Position numbers and translations under genes: made by a program. From positions 1-33,189 of the forward strand of contig JALRLQ010000009.1 in the NCBI GenBank assembly GCA_023254365.1: a stretch of 33,189 bases of DNA. The letters are read 5' to 3'. The notes beneath the pieces were generated by a model. That model ran no database searches. It was not told the DNA's origin and saw nothing but the letters and a program-made list of their open reading frames with translations. The DNA comes from Candidatus Poseidonia sp. (lineage in GTDB: Archaea; Thermoplasmatota; Poseidoniia; Poseidoniales; Poseidoniaceae). Below are positions 24,817-32,576 of the stretch, piece after piece (within the stretch, counting starts at the first letter, position 1; each line of letters opens with the position of its first letter).

Positions 24817-25416
24817 TCAGGCTTCATCCTCGAAGGAAGTCTGACGAGCTCGCTCCATTGCTTCATCGCTGGTGAACCAAAATGTTGGCGTCTCTCCCAA
24901 ATCTTTGTCCCAGCGTTGAACGGCACGAGCGAACATTTCTCCTTCCGTGTATGCCTCGCACCATTTGAGACACCAATCCGCTTGCTTGACCATGGCTTCA
25001 TCCTCAGGCGAGGTGCGCTTCAAGACCTCGGCCTGCAAGGCAATCGTCATCACCCAAACTGGAGCAAGGGCGTAGGTGACGAAGGGGTTGCGCTCCATAT
25101 CGACACTTCGCCACTCGGTCCAAAGAGAGAACACTTGATCGTAGAGAAATCCGATGGTGAGGACGGCGAACATGACGGTGAAAAAGATGCCAGTAAGTGC
25201 AAAGTACGTGCTCGGGATTCCAAAAAATTCGTCGGAAATGCAAACTCCCGACGTGCATTCTGCAGTGAATCTCCATTGGATCAAAGGCCAAACGAGGAGC
25301 GTGATGGTTGTCCCCCACAACAACAGGCTGACGACAGCCTGAGATTGTTGCATTCTCCAGTATTGCCTCATGGCCCATTTTTTGAAAAACGAACCCCCTT
25401 CAGGCCTTTCTGTCAT
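24817..25416 (-). CDS. Three-helix membrane protein of unknown function
   Basis: I do not recognise the family. The 199-residue product has membrane helices at about 27-48 (AVVSLLLWGTTITLLVWPLI), 65-92 (YFALTGIFFTVMFAVLTIGF) and 112-130 (YALAPVWVMTIALQAEV). A loop between the first two holds two Cys (AECTSGVCIS). The soluble acidic C-terminal region of about 70 residues contains WCLKWCEAY. The ATG at 25416 is supported by a TATA box 25 bp upstream (leaderless). It is transcribed alone, away from the glycosyltransferase gene. No function can be assigned. Confidence 0.75.
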   Translation of the reverse strand: MTERPEGGSFFKKWAMRQYWRMQQSQAVVSLLLWGTTITLLVWPLIQWRFTAECTSGVCISDEFFGIPSTYFALTGIFFTVMFAVLTIGFLYDQVFSLWTEWRSVDMERNPFVTYALAPVWVMTIALQAEVLKRTSPEDEAMVKQADWCLKWCEAYTEGEMFARAVQRWDKDLGETPTFWFTSDEAMERARQTSFEDEA

Positions 25417-25436
25417 GGTGTTGATACCGGCTCCAT

Positions 25437-25444
25437 CATTAAAG
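25437..25444 (-). promoter_or_regulatory. TATA box of the membrane protein gene
   Basis: On the minus strand it reads CTTTAATG, centred about 25 bp upstream of the ATG at 25416, fitting a leaderless transcript. Confidence 0.55.
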
Positions 25445-25549
25445 AACCAATCCCTTGAATAGCCCGATAGGACGGGAAGCGAGCGATTTTGGGTGATGGT
25501 CAGCAGGCCGGTTCAGCAGTACAACCTTGATTTGGAAAGGTTTCTTGAC

Positions 25550-25572
25550 AAATGAATTGAAATCATTTAAAC
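25550..25572 (+). promoter_or_regulatory. TATA box of the glycan genes with adjoining inverted repeat
   Basis: CATTTAAAC at 25564-25572 is a TATA-like element that would start transcription near 25594, about 45 bases before the ATG. Overlapping it is a 6-bp inverted repeat, AAATGA and TCATTT, with a 7-bp spacer (25550-25568), a possible operator. The rest of the 222-bp gap 25417-25638 shows no gene. Confidence 0.45.
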
Positions 25573-25638
25573 AAGATTGGCGATGTGTAAGCGTGTCCAC
25601 AAGCGTACTGACCGCCGGTGGGTGAAGAAGGAGAGGTG

Positions 25639-26838
25639 ATGCCGTTGACTCAACGCCACATCCTCTTCATTCCCTCTTGGTACCCGAGTTCAGACGCTCC
25701 TCTCTTGGGAACCTTCTTCAGAGAACAGGCCGAAATGTTTGCAGAAATCGGTCACAAAGTTGGTGTTCTTCATGCGAGATTTCACCATCTCCCATCTGCT
25801 ACTTGGCGAAAAGGACCCAGCCGACCGATTGCAATGACTGTCGAAAACAACTTGACCGTGGTCCGAGCCAGCAAACGATTGTTCCAACCGGGTCCATTTC
25901 ACAGACTTCCCTCCGTTTACCGGTCATTCGTCCGATCCCATGAGAAGGTAGCGCTGAAGATGTACGATGCCTACAAGGCGGTGCATGGTCCCCCGGATAT
26001 CATTCACGCCAAAGCGACGATGTGGGGGGCCATCCTTGCGAAAGCCATCGCCGAGAGAGAAAACATCCCCTATGTTGTGACGGTCCATTCGAGCGTGTTC
26101 GCCAGAGGCATTGTTGGGCCGAGGGAACGCACCACTGCGACCGTGGCCTTGAAATCAGCCAACCGGCTTCTGTCGGTCAGCAGTGCCTTGGCCAACGATA
26201 TAGAACGAACCCTTGGCATCCAGGCGTCAACATTCACCACCGTACCAAACATGATTGATTTGGAAAAATTCCCTTCCACACCTCTCCCCAAGAACAGTTC
26301 ATTCACGTTTGGATACATGGCTAATTTGGTGAAAGACAAAGGCCACAGAACGTTGCTGCAGGCGTTCCAAAACGTCCCGAACGCCAAACTCCTCTTGGCT
26401 GGTGAGGGCCCGCTTCGCAACGAGTTGGAAGAACTGACCTCTGCATACGGAATGGACGACAGCGTTGAATTTGTTGGCTCCATACCTCGCGAAAAAGCAG
26501 CTGAATTTTTTCAAGCACTCGATGCCTTTGTCCACCCAAGCAGATACGAATCCTTTGGCATCGTGTTGATCGAAGCACTCTCCACAGGTCGACCTGTCAT
26601 CGCCACCCGCTGTGGTGGACCAAACGACATCGTCCGAAAGGAGGATGGTATACTCGTCGACATCGACGATGCTGACGGCCTGGCAGAAGCCATGCGCAAC
26701 ACCATCAACATGGAGTGGGACTCCAACAACATGCGAGTTGGTGTTGAAACGAGGTACAGCAAAGGTGTCATTCGCCAACAGTTGCTGGAGGTTTACGAAG
26801 CCGTCCTCTCATCCAACTCATCCTTGAAAGAGGATTAA
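25639..26838 (+). CDS. GT4-family glycosyltransferase
   Basis: A 399-residue retaining glycosyltransferase of GT-B fold. The N-terminal acceptor domain begins HILFIPSWYPSSDAPLLGTF. The C-terminal nucleotide-sugar domain has GYMANLVKDKGHRTLLQAF, then LLAGEGPLR, and the Ex7E motif in PSRYESFGIVLIEALSTGRP, followed by GGPNDIV. It would add a sugar to a lipid- or protein-linked glycan at the cytoplasmic face of the membrane. The ATG at 25639 is preceded by GGAGAGG; an in-frame GTG at 25618 is possible. It is followed by an FkbM methyltransferase with its own TATA box. Confidence 0.9.
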   Translation: MPLTQRHILFIPSWYPSSDAPLLGTFFREQAEMFAEIGHKVGVLHARFHHLPSATWRKGPSRPIAMTVENNLTVVRASKRLFQPGPFHRLPSVYRSFVRSHEKVALKMYDAYKAVHGPPDIIHAKATMWGAILAKAIAERENIPYVVTVHSSVFARGIVGPRERTTATVALKSANRLLSVSSALANDIERTLGIQASTFTTVPNMIDLEKFPSTPLPKNSSFTFGYMANLVKDKGHRTLLQAFQNVPNAKLLLAGEGPLRNELEELTSAYGMDDSVEFVGSIPREKAAEFFQALDAFVHPSRYESFGIVLIEALSTGRPVIATRCGGPNDIVRKEDGILVDIDDADGLAEAMRNTINMEWDSNNMRVGVETRYSKGVIRQQLLEVYEAVLSSNSSLKED

Positions 26839-26840
26839 AG
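26834..26840 (+). promoter_or_regulatory. TATA box of the FkbM gene
   Basis: ATTAAAG is centred 26 bp upstream of the ATG at 26863 and overlaps the stop codon of the glycosyltransferase gene, so the methyltransferase can be transcribed on its own as a leaderless message. Confidence 0.5.
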
Positions 26841-26862
26841 GCTCTTTCTCGGTGGACATGCC

Positions 26863-27618
26863 ATGGGTCAAAGTCTGGTGACGACGGACTTTGTGTACTC
26901 GAACCAGCGGATCACCATGGAAGGTTACCACACGGAGGATTCAATCTTTGACCGAATCGTCACCGGACAAACATTCTACGAAGAGAAGTTGTTAGAAAAG
27001 GCTCGTTCGTTGAATGTGCAGGGTGTATACGTTGACATCGGGGCCAACATAGGTAACCATTCAATTTTTTTCAACCGCTTTTGCAACTCAACAAAAGTTT
27101 ACAGTTTCGAGATCGATGAAACGATTTTTGCGATTTTGAAGAAAAATATGGAACTCAATTGCTCAGGGGACAGCTACCATCTTGGCGAGATTGGTATTCT
27201 TGACAAAAAAGGGCTCGTCGACCTCTCTGACATCAATCATCTCAATGCTGGTATGACAAAAATCGTGAACGTTGCAGGTTCCAAGCGAGAGGTGGACACG
27301 CTCGACCAGGTCATGCGGGGTGTTGACAACATCGCCTTGATCAAGATGGATGTTGAGGGATTTGAGCTTCAAATCATTGAAGGTGCGAAGCACATACTTG
27401 AGAACCAATCCCCCGTGATCTTTGCTGAATTGGCAACGAAAAAGGAATTCAAATTGTTCAAAGATGCCGTGTCCAAATTTGGGTACACGACGGATGGTGT
27501 GAATTACGCCGGAACACCGACCTACCTGTTCACAAAAGGGAACATTTCGGTTCGGAAAAAAATCAAAGAGTCAGGAAAACGACTCTATTGGGGTCTAAAG
27601 GATAAACTCCGAAAATGA
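26863..27618 (+). CDS. FkbM-family SAM-dependent methyltransferase
   Basis: A 251-residue protein with the AdoMet motif YVDIGANIGNHSIFF (residues about 56-70), an acidic strand end YSFEIDE, and the FkbM signature IKMDVEGFELQIIEGA near residue 160. Such enzymes often O-methylate sugars or lipids in surface glycan loci, which fits the neighbouring glycosyltransferases. The gene has more A/T runs and a more Lys/Asn/Ile-rich product than its neighbours, suggesting a different origin; this is an impression from reading and not a measured value. The C-terminal tail is basic (RKKIKESGKRLYWGLKDKLR), perhaps a membrane-surface helix. Confidence 0.88.
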   Translation: MGQSLVTTDFVYSNQRITMEGYHTEDSIFDRIVTGQTFYEEKLLEKARSLNVQGVYVDIGANIGNHSIFFNRFCNSTKVYSFEIDETIFAILKKNMELNCSGDSYHLGEIGILDKKGLVDLSDINHLNAGMTKIVNVAGSKREVDTLDQVMRGVDNIALIKMDVEGFELQIIEGAKHILENQSPVIFAELATKKEFKLFKDAVSKFGYTTDGVNYAGTPTYLFTKGNISVRKKIKESGKRLYWGLKDKLRK

Positions 27619-27674
27619 CGGTTGGTCCAATAGAATTCGCTGACGCAGGCAATGGGACAAGCCACCATCACCGA

Positions 27675-28910
27675 TTAGCGGTCGTTCAACAGGTCTTCGA
27701 GGCCGCTACGGAAGGCAGCAACAGAACGACGATGATCGACCATTTGGGTGTGTTTTCGTGCCAACGCACCGTAACGCTCACGTTCGTCGTAAACATTCCT
27801 CAGGGCATCAATCACGGCATCAGCATCGTGTCCGTCGGGCACCAAAATGCCCCCCTCCCCCAACGCTTCTTTTTGCGAGCCAACGTCGGAAGTTACACTT
27901 GGTACGCCGAATAAACCCGCCTCACCAATGACGCGTCCCCATGAACCGGTCGTCTCAAACAAAATAAGATGGACGTCGATGCTCGCAAAGAAGGTTGCCG
28001 CGTCAATGTAACCTCGGATGTGTGCGTTTGGGTGATGGGCGAGTTGTTGCGGGAACGAAGTGCCACCCGCTATGTGAACTTCAGCCTGAGGCCAGCGTTC
28101 AAGCAGCCGCGGTAGGAGGCGTTGATACAGCCGCAACCCCTTTTCTGGGGTAACGACCATGATGCCAATCCTGGGTGGTGAACCATCGGACCTCTTTGCC
28201 TGCTCAGTTGTGCGTAAGGCGATGACGTCGTCCATGCTGCCAAAACGTCCACCAAAATCGATTGGCAGAGGCACGCTATGACCTTGCTGAATGGAGAACC
28301 GTGAGCGAATGTCAGCGAGCAGGCCTTCTCCAGCCGCACACACGAGGGCTGCGCCTTCCATGGCGGGACGAAACCGTTCCTCGAGACGGAAAGGCGTGTC
28401 GTCTCGAACGAAGATGATGTAAGGCATCCCCCGGGCCGTAAACGCTTCTGCGGCCCCAGGTGCCCAATCGAGTTGCGTCAACCCAATACCACCTGCATGG
28501 TCCTGTTTGTCCAACCACGAACCCACGCGAGTGGCGAATTGGGAACTGCGTCGGGCAATATGCCTGTCAAAGGCCCACTTTCTACGTCTAAATTCACCAC
28601 TGCGCTCTCGCAAGCCCCAAGCGACCTTCGACCAGAAACCTTCGATGGGGAGATCTGTGGTGGTAAAACTCACTTCGGGCTGAAGCAGACCAATACGGTC
28701 GCCTCTGTCGTGACTCGCAAAGGCGCTGACCGTCCATGCAGGATGGGTTGGAGCATCCTCGGAGGGCGACATTGGTAGATATGTTGGTGCGGTCTCAAGC
28801 GTGGGCCCAGGTGCTGCAACCCCGTTGAGTAAAGCCGCCAAAGAACGCTCAGCCCCTCCTCCGGGTGGATCGAGATCCCGAACAGCAGCAAAGAGTCGCC
28901 GGGTGCTCAT
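27675..28910 (-). CDS. Glycosyltransferase, GT4-like
   Basis: A 411-residue GT-B-type protein. The start LFAAVRDLDPPGGGAERSLA is typical of the acceptor domain of GT4 enzymes. The C-terminal domain has IGIMVVTPEKGLRLYQRLLP, AEVHIAGGTSFP and SWGRVIGEAGLFGVPSVTSD. The second Glu of the Ex7E motif is present but the first is replaced by Gly (TGSWGRVIGEA), although a Glu lies three residues earlier. The ATG at 28910 was chosen for its fit to the family and the AAGGAAAAGG upstream; the frame is open further. It converges on the FkbM gene with a 56-bp gap that shows nothing else. The sugar and acceptor are unknown. Confidence 0.85.
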   Translation of the reverse strand: MSTRRLFAAVRDLDPPGGGAERSLAALLNGVAAPGPTLETAPTYLPMSPSEDAPTHPAWTVSAFASHDRGDRIGLLQPEVSFTTTDLPIEGFWSKVAWGLRERSGEFRRRKWAFDRHIARRSSQFATRVGSWLDKQDHAGGIGLTQLDWAPGAAEAFTARGMPYIIFVRDDTPFRLEERFRPAMEGAALVCAAGEGLLADIRSRFSIQQGHSVPLPIDFGGRFGSMDDVIALRTTEQAKRSDGSPPRIGIMVVTPEKGLRLYQRLLPRLLERWPQAEVHIAGGTSFPQQLAHHPNAHIRGYIDAATFFASIDVHLILFETTGSWGRVIGEAGLFGVPSVTSDVGSQKEALGEGGILVPDGHDADAVIDALRNVYDERERYGALARKHTQMVDHRRSVAAFRSGLEDLLNDR

Positions 28911-28985
28911 GCCTTTTCCTTCGCACCGACCTCTTTGAGCGTTGTGGGCTCCAACGTTTCGAAGATACGCCTTGAAAAGCGCCCA

Positions 28986-29004
28986 TGGGAGCGTTGAAGA
29001 AACC
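28986..29004. repeat. Exact 19-bp repeat, copy 2
   Basis: TGGGAGCGTTGAAGAAACC, the same as at 24779-24797. Its TTGAAGAAA part is centred about 25 bp upstream of the carboxypeptidase ATG at 29023 and may serve as a weak TATA box. Confidence 0.7.
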
Positions 29005-29022
29005 CCGCCACGTCTTGGTGTC

Positions 29023-30519
29023 ATGGCAGCCTACGAAGAATTCCTGCAGCGTGTTCACGACATCCACCGATTGGGGGCCTTGCAAGGTCACCTGGGGTGG
29101 GACCAGGAGGTGTTGATGCCCAACAAAGGGGCCGCATCGAGAGGCGAGATGATGGCGTGGTTGGCTGGAAAGCGCCATGAACAACTCACAGACCCTCGGT
29201 TGGGTGCCTTGCTCGACCAACTCGAAGGCTCGGATTTGGACGCCGATCAGGCGGCCAACGTTCGCGAAATGCGTCGCTCCTACGACCAAGCGGTTCGCCT
29301 TCCCACCACGTTCGTTGAATCGTTTGCCCAGGCTCGCTCAGAGGCGTTGCTGGCATGGCAAAACGCCAGAGCAGCCTCCGATTTTGAAGCGTTCAAACCT
29401 GCGCTTGAGCATTTGATTTCCTTGACCAAAGAGAAAATTGCGTTGCTCGGCGTCACGACCACGCCCTACGATGTGCTGCTTGATGAATACGAAGTCGGGA
29501 TGACCGTCGAGGATTACGATCCGTTGTTTTCTGGATTGAAGGAACGCCTCGTGCCGTTGTTGCAGGCCATCACTGCTGCTCAAGCAACCTCGCCTGACCC
29601 CGTTCTTCCGGAAGGCATTCAATTTTCGGTTGAATCGCAGAAAGCGTTCTGCGAAGCGGTCTCCGGTCGTATGGGCTTTGACTTTGAAGCCGGGCGGATG
29701 GACGCTTCCACGCACCCGTTTTCTGCTGGCTTGTGGCCGGGTGACACGCGGTTCACCACGCGCTTTGACGAAGCCGATCCCTTTTCCTGTCTTTATGCAG
29801 TGATGCACGAAACAGGCCATGCTCTTTACGAACAAGGCCTCGACCACGACCATCGATTCACGCCACGTGGGGGGGCCGTGTCCTTGGGGGTCCACGAATC
29901 GCAAAGCCGGTTTTGGGAGAATCAGATTGGACGCACGCCCGCCTTTTGGAAAGTGGTCCTCCCGTGGTTCAAATCCGCGTTCCCCGACGCTCCCGAATGG
30001 ACAGAAGACGAGTTGAACCAACTCGCCAACCGCGTTGAGCGAGGGTTTATTCGCGTCGAAGCTGATGAAGTGACTTACAACTTACACGTGATGCTGAGGT
30101 ATGAAATCGAGAAGCAATTGTTCAATGGCGACCTGACGGTTGATGCCTTGCCTGAAACCTGGAATTCGATGTTCAAGGCATGGTTTGACCTTGACGTGCC
30201 CGAGGACCGATTGGGTTGCCTGCAGGACATTCACTGGTCGATGGGGGCGTTTGGCTACTTCCCGACCTACACCTTGGGCAACCTCTACGCAGCCCAACTG
30301 TTGGAAGCGATGGAAAAGGAACTCGGTGACATCGATGCGCTGGTTGCCACTGGAAATTGGGAACCGTTGCTTGCCTGGCTCCGCCCCCGCATCCACCAAC
30401 GAGGCAGTCAAGTCACGCCGGCTCAACTGATCGAAGATGCAACGGGTTCACCGCCAAGTCCTGAACCGTTCTTGCGATATGTCGAGCAGAAATACGGGCG
30501 TCTCTACGCCCTTGATTAG
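29023..30519 (+). CDS. Thermostable carboxypeptidase 1 (Taq carboxypeptidase), peptidase family M32
   Basis: A 498-residue metallocarboxypeptidase. The zinc motif HETGH is at residues 262-266 (AVMHETGHALYEQGL). It is followed by the M32 signature GVHESQSRFWENQIGR with the third ligand Glu near residue 292, and by the conserved IRVEADEVTYNLHVMLRYEI and GAFGYFPTYTLGN segments. It removes C-terminal amino acids from peptides in the cytoplasm, fitting a protein-degrading lifestyle. The ATG at 29023 matches the family N-terminus (YEEFLQRVHDIHRL); a longer frame exists but overlaps the divergent promoter region. The last three bases overlap the stop of the convergent dihydroorotase gene. Confidence 0.94.
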   Translation: MAAYEEFLQRVHDIHRLGALQGHLGWDQEVLMPNKGAASRGEMMAWLAGKRHEQLTDPRLGALLDQLEGSDLDADQAANVREMRRSYDQAVRLPTTFVESFAQARSEALLAWQNARAASDFEAFKPALEHLISLTKEKIALLGVTTTPYDVLLDEYEVGMTVEDYDPLFSGLKERLVPLLQAITAAQATSPDPVLPEGIQFSVESQKAFCEAVSGRMGFDFEAGRMDASTHPFSAGLWPGDTRFTTRFDEADPFSCLYAVMHETGHALYEQGLDHDHRFTPRGGAVSLGVHESQSRFWENQIGRTPAFWKVVLPWFKSAFPDAPEWTEDELNQLANRVERGFIRVEADEVTYNLHVMLRYEIEKQLFNGDLTVDALPETWNSMFKAWFDLDVPEDRLGCLQDIHWSMGAFGYFPTYTLGNLYAAQLLEAMEKELGDIDALVATGNWEPLLAWLRPRIHQRGSQVTPAQLIEDATGSPPSPEPFLRYVEQKYGRLYALD

Positions 30520-31925
30520 CTCCAGGGCGTCATCACGATTGCTGAGCCTGCCTCGCCGGGCTCAACCAGCAGGTGACCCTTTGGACCGGACGCTTCGCTT
30601 CGCTCAAACACCGGTACGCCCGCCACAACGGTGACTTGCGCCCATCCGACCAACGAACGCCCGTGGAACGGATTCCAGCCAACGCGGCTCCACGAGAGCG
30701 CATCGTCCACGGTGTGAGCATGGTTCATGTCCACCAAGACCACATCGCCGTCGGCACCTTCCTCCAGGCGACCTTTTCCAATCATGTTGTAACAATCCGC
30801 CACATTGGTAGACATCCAACGCACCACGTCTTCGATGCTACAAGCCCCGTCGTTGGCGTGGGTAAGCATCACAGCAAGCGAGGTTTCCACCCCGGGCATG
30901 CCGCTTGGAGCATCGGGAAAACCGAGGGCCTTGGCTTCCAAGGTATGGGGTGCATGGTCGGTTGCAATGCATTGAATCGTCCCGTCTCGCAGTCGATTCC
31001 AAAGCGTTTCACGATCCTGAGCGTAACGAATAGGTGGGTTCATTTTCAAACGGGTTCCCTCACGAGCGACATCTGTTTCGTCGAAGGTGAGGTGTTGGGG
31101 CAAGGTTTCGGTGGTGATGATGGCTCCTTCTTCACTTGCTGTTGAGGGCAGCTGGGTGATACCAGCCAACCACTCGGCCTCCAATCCGCTGGTCAGATGG
31201 AGCACATGCAACCGGTGGCCCGAGGCTTGAGCGAGTTCCACCGCCAGTTGCGTGGCCAGCAGCGCCGTAACGTCATCTCGCCATTCCGCATGAGCCGCTA
31301 TATCGGTTCTGTCTTTGACCTTCTCAAAACGTTCGAGCAGACGTTGTTCATCTTCGGCGTGGACGGCGATGAGGCCTCCAGTACCGTTGAAAATAGCTTC
31401 CAGCGCCACCCGCTCGTTCACGAGCAAGGTCCCTGTTGAAGAGCCCATGAAGACCTTGATGCCGCAAATACCGGGGATGCTCATCGGTTGGTCCGGTGTT
31501 CCCACCGCCTCCTGAAGGTCAGCGACGTTGTCCGGTGTTGCACCGATGAAAAATCCGTAGTTGTTCACACATTTTTCCGAGGCCGTCTTCAATTTCATAC
31601 GCATGCCTTCCATGTTGGTGATGGAGGGCTTGTTGTTGGGCATGTCAAGAAACGAGGTGATGCCGCCGCTCACCGCCGCCGCTGAGCCTGACCCAAGGTC
31701 TTCCTTTTCCGGTTGACCCGGGTCTCGAAAATGACACTGCGGGTCGATCATGCCGGGCAGCAGATGCAACCCTCGTCCATCGATGAAGAGTTCATCTTCA
31801 AGCGGTTCCAGAACTCCGTTGGGCAGCACCGTCTCAATGACGCCGTTCCGGATACGCAAATCACCGACGGCGGTGAGGTCGGGAAGCACCATGGTAGCGC
31901 CGTGAATCAAAACATTGCCTGTCAT
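30516..31925 (-). CDS. pyrC: Dihydroorotase (class I, Q-x-H subtype)
   Basis: A 469-residue amidohydrolase that would cyclise carbamoyl aspartate to dihydroorotate in pyrimidine synthesis. Motifs in order: metal-site strand PGMIDPQCHFRDPG (Q63, H65), carboxylated-Lys motif GIKVFMGSSTGTLLVN (K157), AVHAEDE (H189), RLHVLHLTS and IATDHAPHT with the catalytic Asp. The first His of the usual HxH is Gln, as I recall in the Bacteroidetes-type dihydroorotases that also share KVFxGSSTG. The ATG at 31925 has a GAGGA ribosome site 8 bp upstream and fits the family start; earlier in-frame starts would lengthen the N-terminus by up to 31 residues. It lies 52 bp after the MoaB/Mog gene in the same operon. 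Confidence 0.9.
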   Translation of the reverse strand: MTGNVLIHGATMVLPDLTAVGDLRIRNGVIETVLPNGVLEPLEDELFIDGRGLHLLPGMIDPQCHFRDPGQPEKEDLGSGSAAAVSGGITSFLDMPNNKPSITNMEGMRMKLKTASEKCVNNYGFFIGATPDNVADLQEAVGTPDQPMSIPGICGIKVFMGSSTGTLLVNERVALEAIFNGTGGLIAVHAEDEQRLLERFEKVKDRTDIAAHAEWRDDVTALLATQLAVELAQASGHRLHVLHLTSGLEAEWLAGITQLPSTASEEGAIITTETLPQHLTFDETDVAREGTRLKMNPPIRYAQDRETLWNRLRDGTIQCIATDHAPHTLEAKALGFPDAPSGMPGVETSLAVMLTHANDGACSIEDVVRWMSTNVADCYNMIGKGRLEEGADGDVVLVDMNHAHTVDDALSWSRVGWNPFHGRSLVGWAQVTVVAGVPVFERSEASGPKGHLLVEPGEAGSAIVMTPWS

Positions 31926-31977
31926 GCCGTGTTCCTCATCGTTCTGTTCCATACTCAGCACATCAACATGATGCCCG

Positions 31978-32568
31978 TTATCCCTCTGTTCGACGGGCAG
32001 TTTTTGGTCTGAAAGCATTGCAAACTTCGGGGTTCATGTCCATGTACGGCCCTTGGAGCAAATCGATGCAATACGGAACAGCCTTCCAAATTTCGTCAAT
32101 CGTTTCACGAATGGCTTTGGGGCGTCCCGGGAGGTTGAAGATCAAGGATTGACCGCGCAGTCCCCCCACCTGCCTTGAGAGGATGGCCGTAGGGACAAAG
32201 GCCAACGAAATGCTGCGCATTTGTTCCCCAAAGCCGGGCATGATTCGGTCGCACACCGCTTCAGTGGCCTCCGGCGTGATGTCTCTTGAGGCGGGTCCTG
32301 TCCCCCCCGTGGTCACCACCACATGGCACCCCTGCACGTCGACCATCGCTTTCAGCGCACGCTCGACCTCTTCCTGCTCATCCGGCACGCATCGGTAGTG
32401 GGCCGTCCAAGGACTGCGAATGGCCTCTCTGAAGAAGTCCAAAATCGCTGGACCTCCTTCATCCTCATAGGCACCTGCACTCGCTCGGTCGCTCACGGTC
32501 ACGATGCCCAAATGAATAGCGTCCCCAAGATGCCCGTCAACTCCCTCGTGAACGGTGAGCGGGTCCAT
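31978..32568 (-). CDS. MoaB/Mog-family molybdopterin biosynthesis protein
   Basis: A 196-residue protein with the MoCF-binding motif VVVTTGGTGPASRDITPEA, an N-terminal strand LGIVTVSDRASAGAYEDEGG, and a C-terminal LIFNLPGRPKAIRETI. It would adenylylate molybdopterin before metal insertion. MoaB and Mog cannot be separated on sequence reading alone. The ATG lies 8 bp after the upstream membrane protein gene with AGGTGA before it. The neighbours are not molybdenum genes, so the operon link looks like packing and not pathway. Confidence 0.9.
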   Translation of the reverse strand: MDPLTVHEGVDGHLGDAIHLGIVTVSDRASAGAYEDEGGPAILDFFREAIRSPWTAHYRCVPDEQEEVERALKAMVDVQGCHVVVTTGGTGPASRDITPEATEAVCDRIMPGFGEQMRSISLAFVPTAILSRQVGGLRGQSLIFNLPGRPKAIRETIDEIWKAVPYCIDLLQGPYMDMNPEVCNAFRPKTARRTEG

Positions 32569-32576
32569 CCATTCAC

